A stretch of 64,000 nt of DNA from the NCBI GenBank assembly GCA_029260795.1, contig JAJDCO010000015.1, forward strand, positions 110,523 to 174,522. The letters are read 5' to 3'. The notes below the pieces were generated by a model that saw nothing but the letters and a program-made list of their open reading frames with translations, was not told the DNA's origin and searched no databases. Origin of the DNA: Planctomycetota bacterium (GTDB lineage Bacteria > Planctomycetota > OFTM77). Numbering within the stretch: position 1 is the first letter of the stretch; each line of letters opens with the position of its first letter. Position numbers and translations under genes: made by a program. This document shows, one piece after another, positions 7,894 to 15,994 of this stretch.

Positions 7894-10155
7894 ATGCTCC
7901 TCCTCCATCCGTTCTCGTTCCTCGGCATCCTGTTGGGACTCGCGCTCGGTGCGCCCGCGCAAGACGACCCCAAGCAGCCGCTTCAACCGCTCACACTCGA
8001 GCAGACCGGCAAGCCGGGAAGCACCGTTCGCTTCTCGGGCCGCGCTCCGAGCGTTCGTTGGGCCGAAGACGGCAAGCACCTCATTCTGCCGGACAAGCAG
8101 GATGTCTGGGTGCACCCGCTGACCGGTGCCGAGCAGAAGCCGGAAGCGGCGGCCGAGAAGCCCGACCTGCGGCCCGCCTTGGAGAAGGGCTTCCGGGAGC
8201 TTCCGGGCTTCGATGAGGAGGCCGCGAACCGGGCGAGCCGAGCCTTTCGGTCTACGGCCTCGGACGACGACCGAGCGCAGCTGATTCGCTTCGAGAACGA
8301 TCTCTACTTTCATGGTGGCGGCGAGACCATTCGCCGCTTGACAGCGGACGATGCCCTCGAGTCCGATGCCACGCTCAGCCCGAACGGCAGCTTCGTCGCC
8401 TTCACCAAGCGCAACGATCTCTACTTCATCGAAACGGCGACTGGTCGCGAGCATCGCGTCACACACGATGGCTCGGAGGACATCTACAACGGTCGCCTCG
8501 ACTGGGTCTACCAAGAAGAGATCTACGGACGCGGCAACTACAAGGCGTTTTGGTGGAGCCCCGACTCGTCTTCGATCGCCTTTCTCCGGTTGGATGATCG
8601 TCAGGTGCCTCGCCTCACGATCGTGGATCAGCGCTCGCGCCATCCCCGCGTCGAGGTCGCGAACTACCCCAAGTCGGGTGACCCGAATCCGGAAGCCCGC
8701 CTCGGTGTGCATCGGGTGCGCCAGCGCGAAACGAGGTGGATGGATCTCGGGACGTACGGAACCGAGTACTTGATCGTGAACGTCGGCTGGCGTCCGAACA
8801 GCCGCGACGTGATCTTCCAGGTCCAGGACCGCATCCAGACCTGGCTCGACCTTTTGGCGGGTAGCCCGAGGACGGGTGAGGTTCGTCGGCTGCTCCGAGA
8901 GACCTCGGAGTCCTGGGTCAATGTGCTCTCGCCGCCGCGCTGGTTGGAGGACGGCAGCTTCCTGTGGGAGAGCGAGCGTACTGGCTACCTGCACCTCTAT
9001 CACTACGCGGCGGACGGTGAGCTGAAGCGTCCGATGACTCAGGGCGCCTGGTCGGTGACCGGAATCGAGGTGCTCGACGAGAAGGCCGGTGAGCTCGTCT
9101 TCAGCGGAACCAAAGATGGCGAGATCAATCGCCATGTGTACCGCCTCGGTCTGGATGGCAAGGGTCTGCGCCGCCTGACGGCCGGCGATGGCTCGCACAG
9201 CATACGCTTCAATGGCGATCGCAGCCTGTTTCTCGACAGCCTGTCGAACGTCGCCTCGGCTCCGTCCGTCCGGCTGTGTCAATCCGACGGATCCGTCGTC
9301 CGTGAGCTCGGGGCGGCCGAAATCCCGGCGCTCTCCAAGTATCACTTCTCGCTCCCCGAGCTGCATCGCATCCCGACGCGCGACGGATTCGAGATGGATG
9401 CGACCCTGATCAAGCCGCCTGATTTCGATCCGAATCGATCCTACCCGGTCTGGTTGATGACCTACTCGGGTCCGGCGGCGCCCTCGGTGCGCAATCGGTG
9501 GTCCGGAAGCGCTTGGTCGCAGTTTCTGGCCCAGCAAGGGATCCTGGTCTTCCAGGTGAACAACCGATCGTCGAGCGCACGCGGTCAGCTCTACTCGGCA
9601 GCCTGCTACCTCGATCTCGGCCGCTCGGAGCTTCAGGACCTCGAGGATGCGATTGCGTGGTTGACCCGACATCCATGGGCCGATGCCGAGCGCGTCGGTA
9701 TCTCGGGCGTCAGCTACGGTGGCTTCATGACCGCCTATGCGCTGACCCACAGCAAAGCATTCCGACTCGGCATCGCGGGTGCGGGAGTGTACGACTGGCT
9801 GCACTACGACACGATCTACACCGAGCGCTACATGTCGACGCCGTCCGAAAACCCGGAGGGCTACCGCAGCTCGTCCTGCATCGAAGCCGCCGCCGACCTC
9901 CACGGTCACCTGCTCCTCTGGCACGGCGAGATCGACGACAACGTCTACGCAACCAACACCAGCCAGTTCGCGCTGGCCTTGCAGCAGGCGGGCCACCACT
10001 TCGAGATGATGATGTATCCCGGCTCGCGCCACGGCGTCGGCAGCTCGGCCCAACGCTGGCATCTCCGCCAGCTCGAATGGCGAACCATTCAGGCTCAGCT
10101 CACGCCCGAGGCCGCGATCCCCGCCCGCCCCACCGACGCCACCGGCGGCGACTGA
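7894..10155 (+). CDS. Secreted dipeptidyl peptidase IV-like protein (S9B)
   Basis: A 753-residue exported prolyl-oligopeptidase-fold enzyme that should cleave N-terminal dipeptides, typically after Pro or Ala. A short signal peptide (residues 1 to about 22, ending GAPAQ) is followed by an eight-bladed-propeller domain containing DWVYQEEIYGR, the DPP-IV glutamate motif that binds the substrate amino terminus. The alpha/beta-hydrolase triad is Ser607 (GVSYGGF), Asp681 (HGEIDDNVY) and His713 (GSRHG). The ATG has AAAGG about 9 bases upstream. It is the last gene of the three-peptidase cluster; a convergent hairpin follows it. Confidence 0.94.
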   Translation: MLLLHPFSFLGILLGLALGAPAQDDPKQPLQPLTLEQTGKPGSTVRFSGRAPSVRWAEDGKHLILPDKQDVWVHPLTGAEQKPEAAAEKPDLRPALEKGFRELPGFDEEAANRASRAFRSTASDDDRAQLIRFENDLYFHGGGETIRRLTADDALESDATLSPNGSFVAFTKRNDLYFIETATGREHRVTHDGSEDIYNGRLDWVYQEEIYGRGNYKAFWWSPDSSSIAFLRLDDRQVPRLTIVDQRSRHPRVEVANYPKSGDPNPEARLGVHRVRQRETRWMDLGTYGTEYLIVNVGWRPNSRDVIFQVQDRIQTWLDLLAGSPRTGEVRRLLRETSESWVNVLSPPRWLEDGSFLWESERTGYLHLYHYAADGELKRPMTQGAWSVTGIEVLDEKAGELVFSGTKDGEINRHVYRLGLDGKGLRRLTAGDGSHSIRFNGDRSLFLDSLSNVASAPSVRLCQSDGSVVRELGAAEIPALSKYHFSLPELHRIPTRDGFEMDATLIKPPDFDPNRSYPVWLMTYSGPAAPSVRNRWSGSAWSQFLAQQGILVFQVNNRSSSARGQLYSAACYLDLGRSELQDLEDAIAWLTRHPWADAERVGISGVSYGGFMTAYALTHSKAFRLGIAGAGVYDWLHYDTIYTERYMSTPSENPEGYRSSSCIEAAADLHGHLLLWHGEIDDNVYATNTSQFALALQQAGHHFEMMMYPGSRHGVGSSAQRWHLRQLEWRTIQAQLTPEAAIPARPTDATGGD

Positions 10156-10162
10156 GACTTCA

Positions 10163-10228
10163 ACGTTCGAGACGTTCGGCGCTCGACGTTCCGCCTTCAA
10201 CGTTGGGCGTTGAACGTTGAACGTTGTC
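10163..10228. repeat. TTGAACG repeat cluster with a hairpin between convergent genes
   Basis: The convergent gap is made of repeated CAACGTT/AACGTTG units. TTCAACG (10196-10202) and CGTTGAA (10208-10214) form a 7 bp stem with a 5-base loop, followed by another CGTTGAACGTTG. It can act as a bidirectional terminator. Short TTCAACGTTCAACG arrays are widespread between genes of Planctomycetota and Verrucomicrobiota (recollection, not searched), so it is also a likely dispersed repeat. Confidence 0.6.
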
Positions 10229-10994
10229 AAAAGGTCCACCCTGCCACCAGCCCAATGCCTTCGCGCTCGCCAAACCAGGCGATCCCTCGGAGGAAGAGCG
10301 GATAGGACCAGACGTCGAGGGCGAGGTAGAGGCCGACTCCTCCCGTCGTGAGGTCGTCGCGGACGGCGAACGGGCCCGGGGTGTCGAGGCGATAACGACC
10401 TGCGATGCCATCAAAGTAGCCGCCGGCGCGTGCGGTGACGCGACCGGGCCCGTCCAAGCCATCGTCCGTGGAATCGATGAGGTCCCAGCCGACTCCCAGC
10501 TGCGCGTACAGCTCGGCATATCGCATCTCGAGAGACTGCCGCCAGGCGGTCTCGTCGGCGGTGATCCAGGCACCCGAAGCACCGAGATCTCCTCGCACTC
10601 GCCCGCTCAGTCGAGGCTGAGCTTCAAAACCCAGTCGAAGCCCTCGACCGTCCAACCGGGGCTCTTCGATGAACGTGTCGTCGTCGACGGCTTCGACCAA
10701 CAAGTCGAAGAACAGCGTCGTCTCCTCCCAGGGCGTGACGGCGCCCCGAAGAGCCGCCCGGTTGAAAGTGAGCTCCACGGTTCGGTTGCCGAAACCGGAG
10801 CCTCGCGGAAAGCCCTCGAAGCGCACATCGCGCTCGAATGAGTCATAGAGGACCTCGAACGCACGCTGAAGAACAGGTGGCTCGTCGAGAGGCCCAGACG
10901 GAACGGGGTCCTCGTGCGCGACGGATTGGCACGCGACTCCAATCGACCCTACCAGGAAAGCCATGGCAGCTCGGACCAATGAAGCAATCCTCAT
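10227..10994 (-). CDS. Exported hypothetical protein, outer-membrane-like
   Basis: A 255-residue protein of unknown function. The N-terminus is a signal sequence that reaches Cys near GVACQS, a weak lipobox. The rest is rich in alternating hydrophobic strands and ends in GWTF, a terminal phenylalanine as seen in outer-membrane beta-barrels. The ATG at 10994 overlaps the stop of the upstream zinc-ribbon gene by ATGA, which fixes the start and implies coupled translation. It may be a small barrel or a lipid-anchored outer-membrane protein; the sequence does not settle which. Confidence 0.75.
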   Translation of the reverse strand: MRIASLVRAAMAFLVGSIGVACQSVAHEDPVPSGPLDEPPVLQRAFEVLYDSFERDVRFEGFPRGSGFGNRTVELTFNRAALRGAVTPWEETTLFFDLLVEAVDDDTFIEEPRLDGRGLRLGFEAQPRLSGRVRGDLGASGAWITADETAWRQSLEMRYAELYAQLGVGWDLIDSTDDGLDGPGRVTARAGGYFDGIAGRYRLDTPGPFAVRDDLTTGGVGLYLALDVWSYPLFLRGIAWFGEREGIGLVAGWTF

Positions 10995-11305
10995 AGTATC
11001 CTCATGAGAAACAGCAAGAAGACCAAGGCTCCGGAGATCGACAGCGCCAGGATGATCAGCAGTGTGTTTCGGACCAATCGCTTTCGGGAGCGACCTCGTG
11101 CCCCCGGAGCCGCGATGCCCAGCTCGCTCTCGAGAAACGCCTCGTATCCCTCGGTGTCCGGAAGATCGAGACCATCCAGATAGGTCTCGTCGGACCATCC
11201 GGTCTCGGCATCCGAGCCGCACTCGCGACAGGCGAGGGCACGGGCCGGAATGAGCTCGCCGCAGTTTGGACAGGGGACCGAACGCTGAGATCGATCACGA
11301 GCCAT
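10991..11305 (-). CDS. Zinc-ribbon protein with a C-terminal membrane anchor
   Basis: A 104-residue protein. Residues 12-30 hold CPNCGE and CRECGS, two CxxC knuckles of a zinc ribbon. A basic stretch GRSRKR leads into one strongly hydrophobic segment near the C-terminus, so it is probably a tail-anchored inner-membrane protein with its ribbon in the cytoplasm. It is the first gene of a two-gene unit with 10227-10994 (4-base overlap). Function unknown; a regulatory or assembly role for the exported partner is inference. Confidence 0.8.
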   Translation of the reverse strand: MARDRSQRSVPCPNCGELIPARALACRECGSDAETGWSDETYLDGLDLPDTEGYEAFLESELGIAAPGARGRSRKRLVRNTLLIILALSISGALVFLLFLMRIL

Positions 11306-11667
11306 CGGTTCATTCCGAAGAGAGTCTCGAGGAGATCGTGAGCACGGAGGTGAGGGTTTGACAATTCGTTCGGATCATCAAGAGCAAAAAAAAGTGTGAT
11401 GCTCATATGGGGGGATGGTGGTGAGACAAGAAGAAACGCTCGACCCAAGCGTCTTTTGGACAGCCAATTAGGGTCTAGTGACCCAGGTGCCTCCACCCGG
11501 CATCAGGTCGGTGACGACTTAGGGAGAAGGCCCAAGTCGTACTTGACTGTCCCCATGAGCTTTACTATTCTCCGCGCGGTTGTAGGGTTTGCTCGCCGGG
11601 AAAAGGTCTCGGCGACGATCCCCGTCGTACCGGGGAGACCCACGGAAGATCACAGTAGGAGGAAGTG
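11306..11667. other. Divergent intergenic region with dyads and a weak promoter
   Basis: No gene is seen in these 362 bases, which are less GC-rich than their surroundings. They contain an A8 run near 11386, the dyad GGGTC-TAGT-GACCC (11471-11484), a possible weak promoter for the TRL gene (TTGACT 11543-11548, TACTAT 11563-11568, with a short 14-base spacer) and a leader hairpin with arms GGTCTC (11605-11610) and GAGACC (11635-11640). The last lies just before the TRL ribosome-binding site and could control its translation. Confidence 0.4.
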
Positions 11668-11988
11668 ATGCGCAAGTTGACTCTGCTTGCCGTCCTGTGC
11701 GTTCTCTGTGTCGCGTCCGCGTGCACCGGTCCGGCACCGTTGCAGGGCATGATTTTCGCCGACATCAACTACCCGTCCTACTACCAGGGCGTCGACGCAG
11801 TCGGCCCTGGTGGCAAGACGGGCAAGGCTCAGGCCATGTCGATTCTCAGTCTCGTCGCCATGGGTGACGCGAGCATCGATGCGGCATGCAAGGATCAGGG
11901 GATCTCCAAGATCGCCACCGTGGACCACAAGTTCACGAATATCTTGGGTGTCTATCAGACCTGGACCACCATGGTCACGGGCGACTGA
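11668..11988 (+). CDS. TRL-like family lipoprotein
   Basis: A 106-residue lipoprotein of the TRL (tRNA-associated locus) family. A signal peptide ends in a lipobox VASAC (Cys about residue 20). The mature part matches the family layout: a GKTGKAQAMSILSLVAMGDASI segment in two parts (GKTGKAQ, then SILSLVAMGDAS), GISKIATVDHK and a C-terminal ILGVYQTWTTMVTGD. AGGAGGA stands 5 bases before the ATG, one of the best ribosome-binding sites in the window. TRL proteins are small bacterial envelope proteins without an established function. A UUCG-capped terminator follows, so it is probably transcribed alone. Confidence 0.88.
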   Translation: MRKLTLLAVLCVLCVASACTGPAPLQGMIFADINYPSYYQGVDAVGPGGKTGKAQAMSILSLVAMGDASIDAACKDQGISKIATVDHKFTNILGVYQTWTTMVTGD

Positions 11989-12021
11989 TTGCCTTCTTGA
12001 TTCTGACACCCACCGGGTCGC

Positions 12022-12039
12022 GGGAGGCTTCGGCCTCCC
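12022..12039 (+). terminator. Intrinsic terminator with a TTCG tetraloop
   Basis: GGGAGGC (12022-12028), TTCG loop, GCCTCCC (12033-12039): a perfect 7 bp stem with the very stable UUCG loop, followed by a pyrimidine-rich stretch, 34 bases after the TRL stop. Confidence 0.8.
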
Positions 12040-12228
12040 CTTCCCGGATCCCTTCTCCCCCCTCCCCCCGCTCATCTCTCCACAAAAACTCGAACCCTCC
12101 CCTCAACGACCTCGGCTCGGGTCCCGTATCAGCAACCGGTCCCACCGTCGTGCTCCCTGCGCTCCGGCGGCTGCCGGTCGTGGACCTCCTGCCTCTCGAC
12201 AACCCGACCACGACTTGGAGGGAGCTTC

Positions 12229-13074
12229 ATGACGACTTGGCTACTCTGTGCTCTTTGCGCTCTCGCGCTGCAGGATCGCCCGACCCCACCGGGCGGATCC
12301 GTCGAGCGGTTCGCCGCTCCCCACCCGCCGATGAGCGGCACCGCGGGCTGTATCGGCTACGCGACCGGACAGGGATCGGCCGGACGATCGCACGCGGGTG
12401 GTACCGCTCTCGGACTGAAGGCCGAGGCGAAGCTCGTCGCCGCCACCCATGGTGCGATGCATGCCATCGCGGAGATTCCCGTGCGACCGTCGAGCGCTCC
12501 GACTCCGCGCGGAACGGCGGGAGGTCCCACGACCCGTTCCGGAGGCCCGCGCCGCGCCCAGCTGAGCCGGACAACCGATCGGCCCGATGCCGAACGGCGA
12601 GCACCTCGACGCTTGGTCTACGGGTTCACCGCGATCGCCGAGCACTCACTCGTCTCTCGCCCTGATTCTCGGCCCGACCGTGCCGAGCTGTACTTGTACG
12701 ATCGCGAATCAGATTCGGACTCCGTTGAGGGCGGCGACTTCTATCACGCGATCGTCGAGCGAGGGAACTTGATCGAGGAGTCCGGTGATCGTCGCCTCCT
12801 CGAGATCTTCGTCGCGGCCGGGCGCGAGAGCTGGCTGCGTCCCTTCGAGCAAAAGCGGCTGGACTCGTGGCCTCCACTGCCCGGGGTGCCACACTCGACG
12901 GAGGTCGTCGGCCCCCGTCTCGAGCAAACGGTTCGCGATCTCGAACGGGCGCGGCGCGGACGCCCTCGCCGTCAGCTTCGAGCGTTGACTTCGATCGAGC
13001 GCCGAGACACCTCGGGAGGAGCCTCCTCGTTCGGCTCGGCCCGGAGTGACGATCGAGACCGTCGAAAACCCTGA
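12229..13074 (+). CDS. Hypothetical secreted protein, orphan
   Basis: A 281-residue protein that I do not recognise. Supporting a real gene: GGAGGGAG 4 bases before the ATG, a short signal-like N-terminus (MTTWLLCALCALALQ), GC-rich third codon positions and a strong terminator 18 bases after the stop. The middle is low-complexity and rich in Arg, Pro, Ser and Gly; the best ordered part is roughly residues 130-220 (LVYGFTAIAEHSLVSR, DFYHAIVERGNLIEE). No catalytic motif is visible. It could be a fast-evolving exported protein or, less likely, a chance open frame. Confidence 0.55.
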   Translation: MTTWLLCALCALALQDRPTPPGGSVERFAAPHPPMSGTAGCIGYATGQGSAGRSHAGGTALGLKAEAKLVAATHGAMHAIAEIPVRPSSAPTPRGTAGGPTTRSGGPRRAQLSRTTDRPDAERRAPRRLVYGFTAIAEHSLVSRPDSRPDRAELYLYDRESDSDSVEGGDFYHAIVERGNLIEESGDRRLLEIFVAAGRESWLRPFEQKRLDSWPPLPGVPHSTEVVGPRLEQTVRDLERARRGRPRRQLRALTSIERRDTSGGASSFGSARSDDRDRRKP

Positions 13075-13092
13075 GACCACCCGGCGAAAAGA

Positions 13093-13126
13093 GGCCCCGG
13101 TCCCCCTTCCCGGGGGGACCGGGGCC
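13093..13126. terminator. Strong hairpin terminator between convergent genes
   Basis: GGCCCCGGTCCCCC (13093-13106) pairs perfectly over 14 bp with GGGGGACCGGGGCC (13113-13126) around a 6-base loop. It lies between the end of the orphan gene and the end of the convergent globin-like gene and can serve both. There is no T-tract on the plus strand. Confidence 0.75.
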
Positions 13127-13252
13127 GGCGGTGCCGACCACCCGTTCTCGAACCGAGGAGGCAATTCGGATCGAGGTGCGCGCGCGAGCGGGCCAGGTGA
13201 TGTCAGGAGGCAGACCGGGTGGCCGACCTTCGCAGCCGCAAGGGCTCAGCGT

Positions 13253-13723
13253 TCAGTCGAACCTCAGACCGTTTTGGATGATGGCTGCCACCTGAATCGT
13301 GACACAGCGCCACGCGCCTTCCGTAGCCGGCGTCCAGCGATCGCCTTCGAAGGCGGCGACCGTGAACTGAAGCGACTCCGAGAAGGCTTCGAGATGGAGA
13401 GGCCGTACTCCCCGACGTGCGCCGATTCGTCCGAGTGCCACAAGCTCGGGTGCGAGTTGAACCGGGTCGTCGAGTAGGGCGGCGATACGTTGCACCCAAA
13501 CGGCGAGCAGTCGAGACGACTCACCGTCCGGATCGGGGAAGAAGACGCGCAGGGTCGGATAACGTTCGAGCAATCGATGCAGCACTGCGGGGGCGAGCAC
13601 GTCGAGCCGTGGAATCACACGACTCAAGGTCGCCTGCACCCACGACGTCGCGTCGATCGGTGCCGAACCCGAGCTCACGCTCCGTGAGCCGGCCCCTTGT
13701 CGCTGCGGATCGGACCGCTCCAT
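13253..13723 (-). CDS. Globin-like protein lacking the proximal haem histidine
   Basis: A 156-residue protein that reads as a bacterial single-domain globin: helices in LSRVIPRLDVLAPAVLHRLL, then YPTLRVFFP carrying the conserved CD1 Phe, and LVALGRIGARRGVRPLHLEAF aligned with the F-G region. Family members have LGRRHVGYGV there, with the haem-binding F8 His; here that position is Gly (LGRIG). The expected haem ligand is therefore missing and the protein may be a non-haem sensor globin, as in stressosome RsbR proteins. The inner ATG is chosen for GGGGGAGG 6 bases upstream. It ends opposite the orphan gene, with a shared terminator between. Fold assignment is by eye. Confidence 0.65.
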   Translation of the reverse strand: MERSDPQRQGAGSRSVSSGSAPIDATSWVQATLSRVIPRLDVLAPAVLHRLLERYPTLRVFFPDPDGESSRLLAVWVQRIAALLDDPVQLAPELVALGRIGARRGVRPLHLEAFSESLQFTVAAFEGDRWTPATEGAWRCVTIQVAAIIQNGLRFD

Positions 13724-13956
13724 TCGAGCCTCCCCCTGACGGCGCCCGCGGAGGACGGACCGTATCGGACCGAACTTCGGCAAGGCTCCCGCTACCTACA
13801 TGGCCTCAACTTCCCTGGACACCTGTATTCTCGGCCGAGGCCCCAGACGCTTGAGGGGTTTTCGAGGGGGGGGGTGGGAAAAAGGGGAGCGGACCCGATC
13901 GAGGCGTCTCGATTCGGGTCCCTCGGTGGAGCGGGCTGGGATCGCCGGAGCTCCGA

Positions 13957-14820
13957 TCAGTTGCGGGTCGCCTTCAAGAGGAGGATGAGCGGGGTGTCGG
14001 CATCCGAGACGCCTCGCGGAGCGAGCCCTATGATGATGTACTCGTCGAGGGGCACTCGCAGCGTGGTTCCAATCCCAGCCAGTCGATCCCCTTCGTTCAC
14101 CATGACTTGGAGAGTGATCTCGGCCTGCCCGCTGCTGTCCCCGAGCATCCGTAGCTCACCTTGAACGCTCAGGGTTCCTGCATTGTGGCTCCCTTTCACT
14201 TCGAACTGCTCTCCCTCGATCGTGCGCACGCCGGCCGTCATCGAGATTCCGTAGTCGGCCAAGTGCATGCGCTCGAGCTCGTGGCGAATCTTTTGCTCGG
14301 CAACGGCGCGTCCACCTGGCGCGAGCGTCTGAAGGTCCAACATGCACGAGGACGGCGCCACGTCGAGCGACTCCAACAGCCGCTTTGCGGCCTGCACGTG
14401 CTCGGCATCGTCGCGCACGACGATCAGGTTGCGCTGTCCATCGACGACCATCCGTCCGTGGTCGGATACTTGAGTCTGCAAGGCCTCGGCGATCGAGCTC
14501 GCCCGACGATGGCGCACTGGCAGGATGACGGTCTCTCGACGACTCAACTGGTCTTCGACGCGGACGTCGAGCGCCGCGACGAAACGCTCCCAGTCGGCGA
14601 TCTCTTCGGGCGGCCCGAACAAGATCAGACGACCCGTCCTCTGATCGATCGTGACTCGAACGGTGCTCGTTCCGACGAGGTTCCTCACCTGCCCGAAGAG
14701 CTCGTGCGGGTCGGCATGCTTGGACGTGATGATGCGCAGCTCGTCCTCGAACGTTGCCGCCTCGATCGTTCCGTTCGCGCCCGCAAGAAAGAGGCACATC
14801 CACAAAAAGCTGGTCATCAT
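13957..14820 (-). CDS. Exported secretin-N-domain protein in an ECF operon
   Basis: A 287-residue protein with a short signal peptide (SFLWMCLFLAGANG) and a domain resembling the short N-domains of secretins: VRNLVGTSTVRVTIDQRTG, LILFGPPEEIADWERFVAALD and a second copy around VVDGQRNLIVVRDDAEHVQAAKRLLESLD (shown in parts). The C-terminal third is beta-rich, like a secretin-type wall, but no full secretin channel is present. Its ATG overlaps the anti-sigma stop by ATGA, so it is translated with it. In TonB-dependent signalling the related STN domain talks to an anti-sigma factor; a similar sensing role here is inference. Confidence 0.7.
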   Translation of the reverse strand: MMTSFLWMCLFLAGANGTIEAATFEDELRIITSKHADPHELFGQVRNLVGTSTVRVTIDQRTGRLILFGPPEEIADWERFVAALDVRVEDQLSRRETVILPVRHRRASSIAEALQTQVSDHGRMVVDGQRNLIVVRDDAEHVQAAKRLLESLDVAPSSCMLDLQTLAPGGRAVAEQKIRHELERMHLADYGISMTAGVRTIEGEQFEVKGSHNAGTLSVQGELRMLGDSSGQAEITLQVMVNEGDRLAGIGTTLRVPLDEYIIIGLAPRGVSDADTPLILLLKATRN

Positions 14821-15320
14821 CGAATCTCTCCAGTGGGAGTCAGGGAAATCGTCTCGGACAGGGGGTAGATCCAAACGGCATGAACATCGGGTGACTCGGT
14901 CGGCATCGTCACGCACAACACGTCCTCTCCTATCGCGATCACCGCGGGCGCGACGGTCGAGGTCTGAACAATCCCTTCGGTCGGCGGCTGCTCGGGGTCG
15001 ACGCGATGCGTCAGCGCCCACCACAGCGACAGTCCAATCAGGAGCACGGCGGCCGTCAGCTCGAAGCGAGCTCCCCAGGACGTCACCGAGGTGGGAGCGC
15101 TCCGCTCTCCGAGGACGGGAGCCAACGTCTCTTCCGCCCAAGCACCGAGCAGAGCGCGAACTTCGCCATAGCCGTCCCGCTGCTCGAGACAGCTCGCGCA
15201 TCCCTCGAGATGCCGAGCGAGCAGCTCGGCCTCGAACGGCGCGAGCTCGCCATCCCAGCTCCGGAGCAACAGCACGTGAAACGGCTGGCATCCGTCGGTT
15301 CCGTCTAGCCGCGTTTCCAT
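14817..15320 (-). CDS. Zinc-finger anti-sigma factor, membrane-bound
   Basis: A 167-residue single-pass membrane protein. The cytoplasmic N-terminus carries RHLEGCASC (HxxxCxxC), the zinc-containing anti-sigma signature, followed by helices, then one membrane segment (ELTAAVLLIGLSLWWAL, about residues 86-102), and a periplasmic tail. It should hold the ECF sigma factor inactive until an envelope signal arrives. The ATG at 15320 lies inside the end of the sigma gene (16-base overlap) and its stop overlaps the next start, so the three genes are one tightly coupled unit. Confidence 0.85.
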   Translation of the reverse strand: METRLDGTDGCQPFHVLLLRSWDGELAPFEAELLARHLEGCASCLEQRDGYGEVRALLGAWAEETLAPVLGERSAPTSVTSWGARFELTAAVLLIGLSLWWALTHRVDPEQPPTEGIVQTSTVAPAVIAIGEDVLCVTMPTESPDVHAVWIYPLSETISLTPTGEIR

Positions 15321-15889
15321 CGATCGAGCTCCTTTCTCAGGGTCTCGCGAGCCGCATGCGCATGAGCGCGTGCCGTGCTTGCCTCGATCCCGAGTGTGCG
15401 GGCGATGTCGTCGTAAGGGCGGCCCTCGAGATCCCGAAGAATCGCGACGTCCCGCTGACGAGGAGGCAGTGCCAGGACACGCTCGCGAATCCACTCGACC
15501 TGCTCTCGACGAGCCGCGATGTGATCCGGAGTCGGAGGGCCTTCACTGGCGAGCCGTGGAAGGGCTCGGGACTGTCGTTCTCGCCGGCGGTGGCGATCGA
15601 TGGAGAGATGAAGCACGCTCCTTCGGAGCCAGGCCTCGGGCCCCCGGACCGGCTCTCCCTCACTCATCACCTTGGCCAGCCTCGAGATACACTCATCCAC
15701 GACATCGGCAGCCTCCGCCTCGTCCCGAAGGACGCGTCGGGCCAACCCCAGAAGGGCGGGTCGGACGCCGAGAGCCCGCTGGGGCCAGGCGAGGCTCGGA
15801 ATCGCGGAGGAGGACGCGGATCGCAACGGGATACCTCGAGAATCGAGATCGCTCCTGGGATCACTGACCGGTGGACGCTCGAGGGCCAC
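15305..15889 (-). CDS. ECF-type RNA polymerase sigma factor
   Basis: A 194-residue sigma-70 family protein with region 2 (from about residue 40: LLGLARRVLRDEAEAADVV, then DECISRLA) and region 4 (LALPPRQRDVAILRDLEGR, then YDDIARTLGIEASTARAHAHAA as the helix-turn-helix, both given in parts). It directs transcription of an envelope-response regulon. The start is uncertain: GTG at 15889 is used, but no ribosome-binding site is clear and a TTG about 20 codons in, after GAGG, is an alternative. It leads the sigma/anti-sigma/secretin-N operon and is divergent from an FG-GAP protein gene, a plausible target. Confidence 0.85.
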   Translation of the reverse strand: MALERPPVSDPRSDLDSRGIPLRSASSSAIPSLAWPQRALGVRPALLGLARRVLRDEAEAADVVDECISRLAKVMSEGEPVRGPEAWLRRSVLHLSIDRHRRRERQSRALPRLASEGPPTPDHIAARREQVEWIRERVLALPPRQRDVAILRDLEGRPYDDIARTLGIEASTARAHAHAARETLRKELDRWKRG

Positions 15890-15967
15890 AGAACGCTGAC
15901 TCGGTTCTCAAAAAAAGGTCGCGCGCGAGCTCCACCGTCGCCCGAAAATCCCCCAAATATGGGAGAT

Positions 15968-15994
15968 GGCGAGCGGACTCGCCTCGACTACAAT
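15968..15994 (+). promoter_or_regulatory. Promoter with a palindrome in its -35 area, before the FG-GAP gene
   Basis: TACAAT at 15989-15994 is a good -10 box about 50 bases before the FG-GAP start. Instead of a clear -35 there is a perfect dyad GGCGAG-CGGA-CTCGCC at 15968-15983. A second dyad, CCC-AAATAT-GGG, lies just upstream near 15952. This suggests an activator- or repressor-controlled promoter in the gap shared with the ECF operon. Confidence 0.45.

Noticed and set aside
6922..10239. 1105-residue open frame antisense to the M1 and DPP-IV-like genes
   Set aside because: Starts within the TTGAACG repeat and runs antisense to two well-supported peptidase genes; no recognisable domain.
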